Below are positions 1 through 6,494 of a stretch of DNA of 17,211 nt, piece after piece. This DNA is from Pseudomonadota bacterium. GTDB lineage: Bacteria; Pseudomonadota; Alphaproteobacteria; Micropepsales; Micropepsaceae. The notes under the pieces were generated by a model. The model saw nothing but the letters and a program-made list of their open reading frames with translations, ran no database searches and was not told the origin of the DNA. Position numbers and translations under genes: made by a program. Location of the stretch: assembly GCA_021808875.1 (NCBI GenBank), contig JAKBAU010000040.1, positions 1-17,211 of the forward strand. The letters run 5' to 3'. The first letter of the stretch is position 1. The number at the start of each line of letters is the position of its first letter.

Positions 1-6
1 TCCATA

Positions 7-121
7 TTCCACGTGATCGCGGGCAGCCATTCCACAGGATGATGGGCAGGCGTTCCATGTGACCGCGGGCATCTGTTCCAGACGATCGTGGGCAGGAATT
101 CCACGGGATCTTGGCAGGATT
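7..121. repeat. Five abutting copies of a degenerate 23-bp repeat
   Basis: Units start at 7, 30, 53, 76 and 99, each beginning TTCCA and carrying GGGCA (GGCA in the last) at the same place, with a fixed 23-bp period. The consensus is roughly TTCCAnnnGATCGnGGGCAGnn. The last unit has one base fewer before GGCA, after which the pattern stops. The first six bases could be the tail of another unit, so the array probably continues left of the window. There are no spacers, so it is not a CRISPR. From memory of the family, multiple degenerate repeats of this kind occur at the termini of IS21-like (istA/istB) elements as transposase binding sites. No transposase gene is visible here, so assignment to an IS end is inference. 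Confidence 0.6.
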
Positions 122-393
122 GGCCGACAGTCTGAGGTTAAGTAGCCGAACTATCGCGTGCATCCAGTTCGCTCGATGCGAAGCTCCATCCGCGATCGGC
201 GGCCAACAGCCAGACAAGGGACTGTCCAACCTCAAATTTTGACGGTTAAAAGCTTGTTTCGTTTCGGAAATATCGTATGACACCAATGCCTTAAAGTATC
301 GCGCCGGCTCCAAGCTTTGGCGGTTCTACTTCACGACAGGGCTGGCGCCGTGAACCTGGCAGACCGGTTAGATCCCGAGCGCCAATGACCTAT
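122..393. other. Intergenic stretch with no recognisable gene
   Basis: This is about 270 bp between the 23-bp repeat array and the stop codon of the manganese exporter gene. It is more AT-rich around 230-300 than the rest of the window. No convincing reading frame, RNA gene or strong hairpin is seen. It may include decayed mobile-element sequence, given the adjacent repeats. Confidence 0.4.
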
Positions 394-969
394 TCAATGG
401 TGATGCCCGCCAGCAGTAGCAAGGGCCCACAAGCCTAAACCCAGATAGACCGCAGCGGCTGCCCATCGCAGAGACGTCACCGGGATTATCCTGGTTACGG
501 CGTTCCCTAAGAGCACAGCTGGGATATTCGCCAGCATCATGCCTGTCGTTGTACCGGCCACGACCACGACGATGTTGTGGAAGTGCGCCGCAAGGGTAGC
601 AGTTGCAATCTGCGTCTTGTCGCCCATCTCGACCAGGAAGAAGCTAGTCATGGTCGTAAAAAACACGCCAGTACGTATGGGATCTTTGCCGGTCTCTTCG
701 CTTTTGTCGGGAACGAGCGTCCAAACTGCCATGGCTATGAATGAGAGTGCGACCGCATATTTGAACCAGGCCGCGGATAATATTTCTGCCAAATAGTAAC
801 CTACGAAAGCGGCAAGCAGATGATTTGAAATCGTCGCGACAAGAATACCGAGGAGTATTGGTACTGGCGCGCGAAAACGGCTCGCCAGTAAAATCGCAAG
901 CAGCTGTGTCCGGTCGCCCATTTCCGCGAGTGCCACCAGCAAGGTCGAAACCGAATAAACAGTGAGCAC
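394..969 (-). CDS. GDT1/TMEM165 (UPF0016) family manganese exporter
   Basis: Inner-membrane cation transporter of the UPF0016/GDT1 family, whose bacterial members export Mn2+. The 191-residue protein has two homologous halves, each with the family signature E-x-G-D-(K/R)-T: E16-M-G-D19-R-T and E114-M-G-D117-K-T119. These acidic residues form the cation site in the family. About six hydrophobic segments are visible (roughly 4-29, 37-58, 68-86, 102-128, 132-157 and 168-187), with a charged linker around 88-99. The C-terminus ends in GGHHH, possibly metal-binding. The start is GTG at 969, chosen because GGAG lies about 8 nt upstream and the first signature follows directly; no ATG fits better. 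It follows the DoxX-like gene on the same strand after a 281-nt gap containing a hairpin. The family assignment is secure; Mn2+ as substrate is inferred from the family. Confidence 0.93.
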   Translation of the reverse strand: MLTVYSVSTLLVALAEMGDRTQLLAILLASRFRAPVPILLGILVATISNHLLAAFVGYYLAEILSAAWFKYAVALSFIAMAVWTLVPDKSEETGKDPIRTGVFFTTMTSFFLVEMGDKTQIATATLAAHFHNIVVVVAGTTTGMMLANIPAVLLGNAVTRIIPVTSLRWAAAAVYLGLGLWALATAGGHHH

Positions 970-1046
970 CTGAACTCTCCGAGGTCGACGGACAACGATG
1001 TTAACGGCCTGTCTGCCATGGGCATGAACGCGGTTGGTCCTGCCTT

Positions 1047-1064
1047 TCGGACCTTATGGTCCGA
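1047..1064 (-). promoter_or_regulatory. Perfect stem-loop in the leader of the manganese exporter gene
   Basis: TCGGACC and GGTCCGA form a perfect 7-bp inverted repeat around a 4-base loop, 78 nt upstream of the exporter GTG start. It has no downstream T-run in either direction, so it is not a classical terminator. It could be an operator half-site pair or a leader RNA hairpin. I looked for the GGGGAGUAG core of the yybP-ykoY manganese riboswitch and did not find it. Confidence 0.35.
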
Positions 1065-1250
1065 CACGCCTGCGATGACCATGAGGTCAATCATGCTGAT
1101 GCCATTTCCGCTGTAAGCGGGCGCGTATACCCAAGTTACCTGTTGTATAGTGACGAATGGGATTTGTGGTCAACTGCAGGGCGCGGCTCTCTGGCCCGCT
1201 GTGGTTTGGGGCAGCTGCGTCAGGGCGCGCCGAGACCGGGGTTCAGGTCT

Positions 1251-2198
1251 TCACTGCGCGGGCGCTTCAAGTTCACGCGCCCACAGAAAGAGCAGAGGCA
1301 GAAGGTAAATGATGACATTCCCAAGAAGATTGCCGCGCACTCCGGTGCCAGCGGATGTGTAGGGCCCGCCGAATGCCTCTGCCGTGACCCAGACAGACAG
1401 CGAATAGAGGATACTGAAAGGCAGTATGATCTTCATTGCCCTGCCGCTCAGCAGGCTGAGCGCGATAACGGTTTCAGCTGTTGCGACGAGTACGGCCACT
1501 GTAACAGGTCCGATCAGGGCGACCACGGATGCAACGAAACCAAGCCAGATGGCGACAGGATGCGGCTGGCCTGGTATCACGCCGGTGATCTGGCTGGTAA
1601 AGTGAAACAGAAATGCAGGCAGCCACTTCAGCACGGCATCAAACAGCCACAATGCGCCGAAGGTCAGCCGGGCAGTTGTCCACAGCACGTCGGAATTTTC
1701 CGTCTGACCGGCTGTCTCGCCGCGCAAGGACGCGTGTGCGGCGAGCACAAACAGGAAGGTGACGGCATAGGCGATCAGGACGCCTGGATCGGTCTGGCCG
1801 TTTGCATAGGGAAACCCAATCCCGTTCAGAATGACCCAGTAGATAAGGCTGTAAATGAACCCGATACGCGCGGTCGCAGAAAGCGCAGTGCGTGTCAGAA
1901 GCGCGAGGCCGAAGAGTACGGAGATGGCAACGAGGAGTGCTGCGATCGGGGTGGGACCTATGCGTTCTACAACATGTACCGCGGCCAGAAGCAGCGGCCT
2001 CAGCCCTTCAGGTACTTTTGCGGCCGGGTGGGTGAATGCCTTCAGAAGATTGGTCTTTGCCGCTGGCGCAACAAGCCAGGCCTCAGCCTGCCAGGCCGCG
2101 TTGAACAGCCACACTGCTCCAAATGTCGAGACCAGCATCTTAAACGCCGGGACCCCGGTGAGCTGGGCTCTGAGTGCCGTCAGTTTTGCATGTGCCAT
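1251..2198 (-). CDS. Internally duplicated DoxX/DoxD-like integral membrane protein
   Basis: A 315-residue multi-pass membrane protein resembling DoxX/DoxD-type proteins, the fold that includes the small membrane subunit of thiosulfate:quinone oxidoreductase. It consists of two similar halves. FGAVWLFNA (26-34) corresponds to FGALWLFDA (180-188). IYSLIYWV (115-122) corresponds to LYSLSVWV (264-271). FPY-x5-DPG (129-139) corresponds to GPY-x8-G (278-289), followed in both by a hydrophobic helix. Each half has about four TM helices, and the linker (158-172) is hydrophilic. The ATG at 2198 has GAGGA about 6 nt upstream. Most DoxX proteins are about 130-180 residues, so this length fits a two-domain form. 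No catalytic cysteine pair or heme motif is seen. The biochemical role is unknown; a quinone-linked or membrane redox role is only suggested by the family. Confidence 0.75.
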   Translation of the reverse strand: MAHAKLTALRAQLTGVPAFKMLVSTFGAVWLFNAAWQAEAWLVAPAAKTNLLKAFTHPAAKVPEGLRPLLLAAVHVVERIGPTPIAALLVAISVLFGLALLTRTALSATARIGFIYSLIYWVILNGIGFPYANGQTDPGVLIAYAVTFLFVLAAHASLRGETAGQTENSDVLWTTARLTFGALWLFDAVLKWLPAFLFHFTSQITGVIPGQPHPVAIWLGFVASVVALIGPVTVAVLVATAETVIALSLLSGRAMKIILPFSILYSLSVWVTAEAFGGPYTSAGTGVRGNLLGNVIIYLLPLLFLWARELEAPAQ

Positions 2199-2595
2199 TG
2201 CCGTCCTCGCGCGACGTCCGGCTCATCCGGACAGCTACCCACTGTAGCGTCCTGTTTCCTCTTCGCGGCCATCGCCGCCTGAGGATCGAGGAGGCGTTCA
2301 CAGCTGAGGTCTCATGAATGGACCATACATCGCAAATGAAAGCGCGGAAATATTTAGCGCTCCCCGCATCCGGGGCAGAGAGCCTGTCCGCCCGGATCAA
2401 CGATCGAGGGCGCCGTCACCAAAATCCTGTTCTGCGATCAAGATCGAAGAAACCGTCAACATCGCGTCTCAGGCTCGGATCTGTCATGTCCGGACTGCCA
2501 GCAGTGCTCGACTGTCCGTCAAAACCTTGGGAACCGCGAAGTGCCATGTCTGATCTGGAATCCCGCCGTCCTGATCTTCAGTTGTCGCAGGGCGT
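2199..2595. other. Gene-poor stretch of about 400 bp
   Basis: This lies between the start of the DoxX-like gene and the stop of the small SOS-box gene. Open frames exist on the plus strand (2314-2553 and 2318-2677), but their products are Ser/Arg-rich, have no family features, run into the minus-strand gene or lack a ribosome-binding site. The only structure seen is the short inverted repeat at 2216-2232. The promoter of the DoxX-like gene should lie here, but I could not identify its elements. Confidence 0.4.
2216..2232. promoter_or_regulatory. Inverted repeat GTCCGG-N5-CCGGAC upstream of the DoxX-like gene
   Basis: A perfect 6-bp inverted repeat with a 5-bp spacer, 18-34 bp upstream of the DoxX-like ATG and just upstream of its ribosome-binding site. 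It is either a leader hairpin or an operator-type dyad. There is no poly-T tract. It is short enough to arise by chance in GC-rich DNA. Confidence 0.25.
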
Positions 2596-2877
2596 TCATC
2601 GTGTTCGCCACTTGGCAAAGCGTTCATCCGTCGCAACCGTCCAAAGTGCCCAGTCCTCGATGAAATCGCGGGCATAGTTGCGGATGCGCCCATCCGCCTC
2701 GCGGAGGGCCACGTCTTTTGAGGGATAGTCGCCGATCGGGACACGGTTGATTTCTATAGTCCAGCTGTCGCCAGGGCGTCTGCGGACGGTTGCCGTTACG
2801 AGGGTGCCGAGCTCGAGGCTATACGCATCTATGCGTCCGTGCCCCCCGTCCCAGCGTGTCCAGCGTGCCTTGCCCAT
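2596..2877 (-). CDS. Orphan 93-residue protein under an SOS (LexA-type) box
   Basis: I do not recognise a family. The product from ATG 2877 is 93 residues, soluble, rich in charged residues and tryptophan (W6, W9, W39, W76, W79, W90), with no signal peptide or TM segment. Residues 20-50 look like beta strands with a basic turn (VRRRPGDSW, 31-39). Residues 53-80 look like an amphipathic helix. The frame is open upstream to 3072, but that extension is low-complexity and would put the LexA box inside the coding region. There is no Shine-Dalgarno before ATG 2877. Instead a GTTC-N7-GTTC box ends 3 bp before it and overlaps a TATTTG -10 with TTGCCC 17 bp further up, so a leaderless transcript is the simplest reading. 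Induction by DNA damage is inferred from the box. It could be a checkpoint, repair or prophage-relic protein. Confidence 0.6.
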   Translation of the reverse strand: MGKARWTRWDGGHGRIDAYSLELGTLVTATVRRRPGDSWTIEINRVPIGDYPSKDVALREADGRIRNYARDFIEDWALWTVATDERFAKWRTR

Positions 2878-2880
2878 AAA

Positions 2881-2895
2881 GAACAAATAAAGAAC
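2881..2895 (-). promoter_or_regulatory. Alphaproteobacterial LexA (SOS) box GTTC-N7-GTTC
   Basis: Read on the minus strand, GTTC-TTTATTT-GTTC is an exact match to the direct-repeat LexA operator known from Caulobacter and Rhodobacter (GTTC-N7-GTTC or GAAC-N7-GAAC). The spacer is AT-rich, as usual for true boxes. It ends 3 bp before the ATG at 2877 and covers the candidate -10 hexamer, so LexA bound here would block transcription of the 93-residue gene. Confidence 0.7.
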
Positions 2896-2912
2896 AAATG
2901 GATGCGGGGCAA
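2884..2912 (-). promoter_or_regulatory. Candidate promoter of the SOS-box orphan gene
   Basis: On the minus strand, TTGCCC (2912-2907) and TATTTG (2889-2884) are separated by exactly 17 bp. Transcription would begin at or next to the A of ATG 2877, predicting a leaderless mRNA. This agrees with the missing ribosome-binding site. The LexA box overlaps the -10 element. Confidence 0.5.
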
Positions 2913-3106
2913 GGGGTATGACGGCGCCAAAGGCGTCGTCCCAACCACCACATGCCTTGCGTCTTGCAACCGGGGTTGTGACCTGGGGCAACGGAAACTC
3001 CGGGCAATAATTCGTGTACGGATGGTATGGGTGGTGCAGCCGCGTGCGGCAGAGAACCAGAGAAGCGGACAACTCATCTGCTTAGGACGCTTAATCGGGC
3101 GTATCC

Positions 3107-3135
3107 TTGACAGTTGGACTCGGAGCGCCGATATA
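3107..3135 (+). promoter_or_regulatory. Candidate sigma-70 promoter of the DEAD-box helicase gene
   Basis: A consensus -35 TTGACA (3107-3112) is followed after 17 bp by GATATA (3130-3135), with TATACG as an alternative -10 two bases later. This would place the transcript start near 3142 and give an untranslated leader of about 130 nt before GTG 3273. Long leaders are known for cold-induced RNA helicase genes; whether this one is cold-regulated is not shown by the sequence. Confidence 0.45.
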
Positions 3136-3272
3136 CGGGTCATCGTTGCGGCCGCACGCTCTAGCCTTTTGGCCTGAGCCGCACTTTTCAACCCCTCCGT
3201 TTGCTTCCATGTGCGGGAAAGACGGCACCCGCTGTCGCCAAAGCCATGTGCTTTGCGACTATAGGAACCATT

Positions 3273-4580
3273 GTGACCAGTTTTGACGAATTGGGCCTCA
3301 TCGCGCCGATCATGCGCGTGCTTGAGGCTGAATCTTATGTGACTCCAACCCCCATCCAGTCTCGTGCCATTCCGCGTCTGCTGGCCGGACGAGATCTGCT
3401 CGGCATTGCCCAGACAGGTACCGGTAAGACCGCTGCCTTCGGTTTACCGCTGCTCCAGAAGCTTCGTACCGACATGCGTGTGGTTAAGGCCCGCGCGACG
3501 CGCGCACTCATCCTTGCACCTACGCGTGAGCTCGCCCTGCAGATCGACACCTCGCTGCGCAGCTATGGCCGTGGGCTGAAGCTTCGTCATTGCGTGATCT
3601 TCGGTGGTGTAAGCCAGTATCGCCAGGTGCAGGAACTGGCCAAGGGCGTGGATGTCCTGGTGGCAACGCCCGGACGGCTGCTCGATCTGATTGCCCAGCG
3701 CCACCTGCGGCTCGACGAGGTCGAGGTATTTGTCGTCGACGAGGCCGACCGCATGCTTGACATGGGTTTTATCCGCGACGTCCGGCGTATTGTCGCGTTG
3801 TTGCCCAAAGAGCGCCAGTCCATGCTGTTTTCGGCCACGATGCCTGATGACGTCGTCAAGCTTGTGGGCGACATGCTGAAGCAGCCAGAACGCATCGAGA
3901 TTGCACCACAGTCGCGTCCGGCAGAGCGGATTGAGCAGCGCGTGTTGTATACAGAAGGCCGGCAGAAGCGCGGCATCCTTATCAGCCTGTTGCGCAATCC
4001 TGAAGTCAAACGCGCCATTGTCTTTACCAAGACCAAATATGGTGCCAACAAGGTCGCTGAGACGCTCGAGAAAGCCGGGATTTGTGCCGAAGCGATCCAC
4101 GGCAACAAGTCCCAGAACGCCCGTCAGCGTGCGCTGGCCCGCTTTCGCAGCGGCGAGGCGCCAATCCTCGTGGCGACCGACATCGCGGCGCGCGGGATTG
4201 ATGTCGATGAGATCACCCACGTCATCAATTTTGAGCTGCCCAATGAGGCGGAAAGCTATGTCCATCGTATCGGCCGGACGGCGCGAGCTGGCGCCAGCGG
4301 GATTGCGATTTCGCTGGTCGATGAAACCGAGCACGGGCTCCTGCGTCAGATCGAGCGCATCACCCGCCAGCGCATTCAGGTTGTGCCGGCGCCAGAGGGC
4401 GTAATGGAAAAGGCGCCCGAGCCACGGCGCGAGCCCAAGCACCCGCGCCCGCCACAGGCCACCGCGGGGCGTGCAGCACAGAGCCCGACCGAGCGTGAGG
4501 GGCGGCGCCGTCCACGGCGCAAATCCCGCACGGGGGGCCGGTCTCACGGCAAAGGGCTGGCGCTGGAGGCTTCGCGCTAG
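3273..4580 (+). CDS. DEAD-box ATP-dependent RNA helicase, RhlE-like
   Basis: Cytoplasmic RNA helicase for RNA or ribosome remodelling. Residues are counted from GTG 3273 (435 aa). The Q-motif region is F4...TPTPIQ (24-29). Motif I is AQTGTGKT (46-53), Ia PTRELALQ (83-90), GG at 111-112 and TPGR (132-135). Motif II is DEAD (156-159) and motif III SAT (187-189). IVFTKTK (249-255) is motif IV, ATDIAARGID (301-310) V and HRIGRTARAG (331-340) VI. A basic, proline-rich tail (about 380-425, with RRRPRRKSR) probably binds RNA, as in RhlE-type enzymes. The frame opens at ATG 3201, but GTG 3273 has AGGA 6 nt upstream and begins where homologues do (TSFDELGL). It converges on the M20 peptidase gene with 27 bp between them, which hold a small GCCC-GAC-GGGC hairpin (4592-4602). 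The exact subfamily is less certain than the helicase call. Confidence 0.95.
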   Translation: MTSFDELGLIAPIMRVLEAESYVTPTPIQSRAIPRLLAGRDLLGIAQTGTGKTAAFGLPLLQKLRTDMRVVKARATRALILAPTRELALQIDTSLRSYGRGLKLRHCVIFGGVSQYRQVQELAKGVDVLVATPGRLLDLIAQRHLRLDEVEVFVVDEADRMLDMGFIRDVRRIVALLPKERQSMLFSATMPDDVVKLVGDMLKQPERIEIAPQSRPAERIEQRVLYTEGRQKRGILISLLRNPEVKRAIVFTKTKYGANKVAETLEKAGICAEAIHGNKSQNARQRALARFRSGEAPILVATDIAARGIDVDEITHVINFELPNEAESYVHRIGRTARAGASGIAISLVDETEHGLLRQIERITRQRIQVVPAPEGVMEKAPEPRREPKHPRPPQATAGRAAQSPTEREGRRRPRRKSRTGGRSHGKGLALEASR

Positions 4581-4607
4581 CCGCTTCTGTGGCCCGACGG
4601 GCGTCGC

Positions 4608-6038
4608 TCAGCGCGATTGGGCGGCGTAGTCGGCAAGGACGCGCGCCACCACTTCAGTTACATTCTTGCCGGTCGGAATGTGCAGGAATTCATTGGGGCC
4701 GTGCGCGTTGGAATGGGGCCCCAAGACGCCGGTGATGACGAATTGGGTTTGTGGAAACTTCGCGCCCAGCATGCCCATGAACGGGATCGAGCCACCTTCG
4801 CCCATCATCGCCGCGGCGCGGCCAAAGGCCGCTTGGGAGGCGTCAGCAATGCTTTGGGCAAGCCATGGCGCCAGCGCCGGCGCGTTCCAGCCACCCTGTC
4901 CCGGCTCTTCGGCAAATTCGACCTCGGCGCCATAGGGCGGATCACGCTCCAGCGTGGCTTTGAGCGCGGCCGTTGCGGCTGCGGCATCGACCGTGGGCGG
5001 CAGACGCATCGAGAGCTTGGCGGTCGTGAAGGGACGCAGCACATTGCCTGCATTCTGGGGTTCGGGTGCCCCCGAAAGTCCCACCGTCGACAAGGACGGG
5101 CGCCAGGTACGGTTGAGGACCAGCTCGGCGAGATCCTCGCCCATTGCGGTCATGCCTGGCAGGAACGGAAACTTGCTGAACACGGAAGTCCCGAGCGCCT
5201 TGGCCGCTTCGTGGGCCTGTGCCCGGCGCTCCTCGGGGATCTGGCAGTAGAGCGCGTCGAGTTTGATGCGGCCGGTCTGCGCCTCTTCGATGCGTTCAAG
5301 CAGGGTGCGCAGAATGCGGAAGGAAGAGGGCACAATGCCGGAGGCATCGCCCGAATGCACACCCTCTGATAGCACGCGCACAGTGAGGTTACCCATCGCG
5401 ATACCGCGTAATGAGGTGGTCAGCCACAGCCGCTCGTAATCGCCGCAACCCGAATCGAGACAGACGACAAGGGCAGGCTTGCCCAGGCGCGGGGCCAGAT
5501 GATCGACATAGGCCGGAAGATCGTAGCTGCCGGATTCCTCGCAGGCCTCGATCAGGATGGAGCAAGGTGCATGGGCGAGGTGCTGGTCACGCAGCCCGAG
5601 AATCGCACCGAGCGCGCCGAACATCGCATAGCCGTCATCTGCCCCGCCGCGACCGTAAAGACGGTCACCCTTGAGCTGTGGCGACCACGGTCCCAGCCCC
5701 TCAGACCAGCCAGTCATCTCCGGCTGCTTGTCGAGATGGCCGTAAAGCAGCACCGGCGCGGCCCGTTCAGCACCTCCCGCCCCCGGGATTTCGATGAGGA
5801 TGACAGGGGTACGCCCCTCAAGGCGCACAACCTCAAGGCGGGCGCCGTCAATGGCAGCAAGGTGCCTCTGAGCCCAGCCCGCCAGCAGGCTCACGGCCTG
5901 GTCCATATGGCCGTGCTCGCGCCAGGCGGGATCAAAATGGGGGGATTTGTTGGGAATACGGATGTAGTCGATCAGGGTGGGGACGATCTCCTCGTCCCAG
6001 CTCCGGCCGATAAAGGATTTAAGCCGCTTTCCGTCCAT
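4608..6038 (-). CDS. M20 family metallopeptidase (dipeptidase-like)
   Basis: Two-zinc peptidase of the M20 family (carnosinase/DapE/ArgE type), probably cleaving di- or short peptides in the cytoplasm; there is no signal peptide. From ATG 6038 (476 aa) the metal and catalytic residues are present: H101-x-D103 in YGHLDKQP, D134 in YGRGGADDG, the E167-E168 pair in EACEESG, D195 in CLDSG and H446 in AHGPNE. The dimerisation (lid) domain occupies roughly 210-330, with GVHSG and H228 supplying the bridging histidine. The frame is open to 6233, but AGGAGG lies 7 nt before ATG 6038 and the longer version would overlap the divergent chorismate mutase gene. The substrate cannot be read from the sequence. 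The 73-bp gap to the chorismate mutase gene must hold both promoters. Confidence 0.93.
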   Translation of the reverse strand: MDGKRLKSFIGRSWDEEIVPTLIDYIRIPNKSPHFDPAWREHGHMDQAVSLLAGWAQRHLAAIDGARLEVVRLEGRTPVILIEIPGAGGAERAAPVLLYGHLDKQPEMTGWSEGLGPWSPQLKGDRLYGRGGADDGYAMFGALGAILGLRDQHLAHAPCSILIEACEESGSYDLPAYVDHLAPRLGKPALVVCLDSGCGDYERLWLTTSLRGIAMGNLTVRVLSEGVHSGDASGIVPSSFRILRTLLERIEEAQTGRIKLDALYCQIPEERRAQAHEAAKALGTSVFSKFPFLPGMTAMGEDLAELVLNRTWRPSLSTVGLSGAPEPQNAGNVLRPFTTAKLSMRLPPTVDAAAATAALKATLERDPPYGAEVEFAEEPGQGGWNAPALAPWLAQSIADASQAAFGRAAAMMGEGGSIPFMGMLGAKFPQTQFVITGVLGPHSNAHGPNEFLHIPTGKNVTEVVARVLADYAAQSR

Positions 6039-6111
6039 GGTGCGTCCTCCTCTTGCCCTGCTATGCGCGGCTCCCCTATGACAGAGGCCGAGCAGAGGGA
6101 AAAGGGCCAAC

Positions 6112-6402
6112 ATGCAGAGCGATCCGGAACTGCAGCGCCTGCGCGAATCCATCGACAATATCGACGCAGCGCTCATCCACTTGCTGGCCGAGCGCTTCAA
6201 ATGCACGCAGGCTGTCGGCCGGCTTAAGGCCACCCATGGCCTGGCAGCGGCCGATCCCGAGCGTGAGGCTCAGCAGATCGCCCGTTTGCGGCGGCTGGCC
6301 GAAACCGCCAAACTGGATCCGGATTTCGCCGAGAAATTTCTCGGCTTTATCGTTAAGGAAGTGATCCGCCACCACGACGCCATTCGCGACGCTGGCCATT
6401 GA
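6112..6402 (+). CDS. Chorismate mutase, AroQ class (type II)
   Basis: Converts chorismate to prephenate for phenylalanine and tyrosine synthesis. This is a 96-residue stand-alone, all-helical AroQ domain, the usual length for monofunctional alphaproteobacterial enzymes. Residues matching the E. coli active site are R11, R28, K39 and E52 (DPEREAQQ). The C-terminal helix VKEVIRHH (81-88) has histidines near the position of the E. coli Gln88, as I recall for alphaproteobacterial homologues. There is no ACT or prephenate dehydratase domain and no secretion signal. Start ATG 6112 has AAGGG about 6 nt upstream. It is divergent from the M20 peptidase gene and 92 bp before the acyl-CoA dehydrogenase operon, and no other aromatic amino acid gene is nearby. 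Confidence 0.93.
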   Translation: MQSDPELQRLRESIDNIDAALIHLLAERFKCTQAVGRLKATHGLAAADPEREAQQIARLRRLAETAKLDPDFAEKFLGFIVKEVIRHHDAIRDAGH

Positions 6403-6434
6403 CCTCAACGTCAAGGCGCGTCGCATTTGTACTC

Positions 6435-6464
6435 TTGCCAAGTTCGACACAAGGCTGACAGATT
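6435..6464 (+). promoter_or_regulatory. Weak candidate promoter for the acyl-CoA dehydrogenase operon
   Basis: TTGCCA (6435-6440) and CAGATT (6459-6464) are 18 bp apart, placing a start about 25 nt before ATG 6495. The -10 match is poor. A short dyad, GACAG...CTGTC, overlaps and follows the -10 (6457-6475) and could be an operator. It is offered because some promoter is needed between the chorismate mutase stop (6402) and the operon. Confidence 0.25.
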
Positions 6465-6494
6465 GTCGGCTGTCCCGTTCGCCGGAGCATAATC

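Noticed and set aside
7..121. CRISPR array
   Set aside because: The repeats abut without spacers and vary too much between units.
265..350. Short plus-strand fragment reading KYRAGSKLWRFYFTTG, vaguely like the N-terminus of a phage integrase
   Set aside because: The resemblance is limited to about ten residues, the frame stops soon after, and no integrase domain follows.
970..1250. yybP-ykoY manganese riboswitch before the Mn exporter
   Set aside because: The GGGGAGUAG core and its paired helices were not found on the minus strand; only a simple hairpin is present.
1056..2282. Long 408-codon plus-strand open frame
   Set aside because: It is antisense to the DoxX-like gene, rich in Cys/Gln/Arg with no family features, and explained by GC-rich codon bias of the opposite strand.
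2314..2677. Two overlapping plus-strand frames of 79 and 119 codons
   Set aside because: Ser/Arg-rich products without motifs or ribosome-binding sites. One runs into the minus-strand SOS-box gene.
2878..3072. Upstream extension of the SOS-box gene to 158 residues
   Set aside because: The extension has no protein-like character and would place the LexA box and promoter inside the coding region.
3444..4547. 367-codon minus-strand frame opposite the helicase gene
   Set aside because: It is fully antisense to an unmistakable DEAD-box helicase and has no recognisable domain.
6039..6233. N-terminal extension of the M20 peptidase to 541 residues
   Set aside because: The extension overlaps the chorismate mutase gene on the other strand, and ATG 6038 has an AGGAGG site at the right distance.
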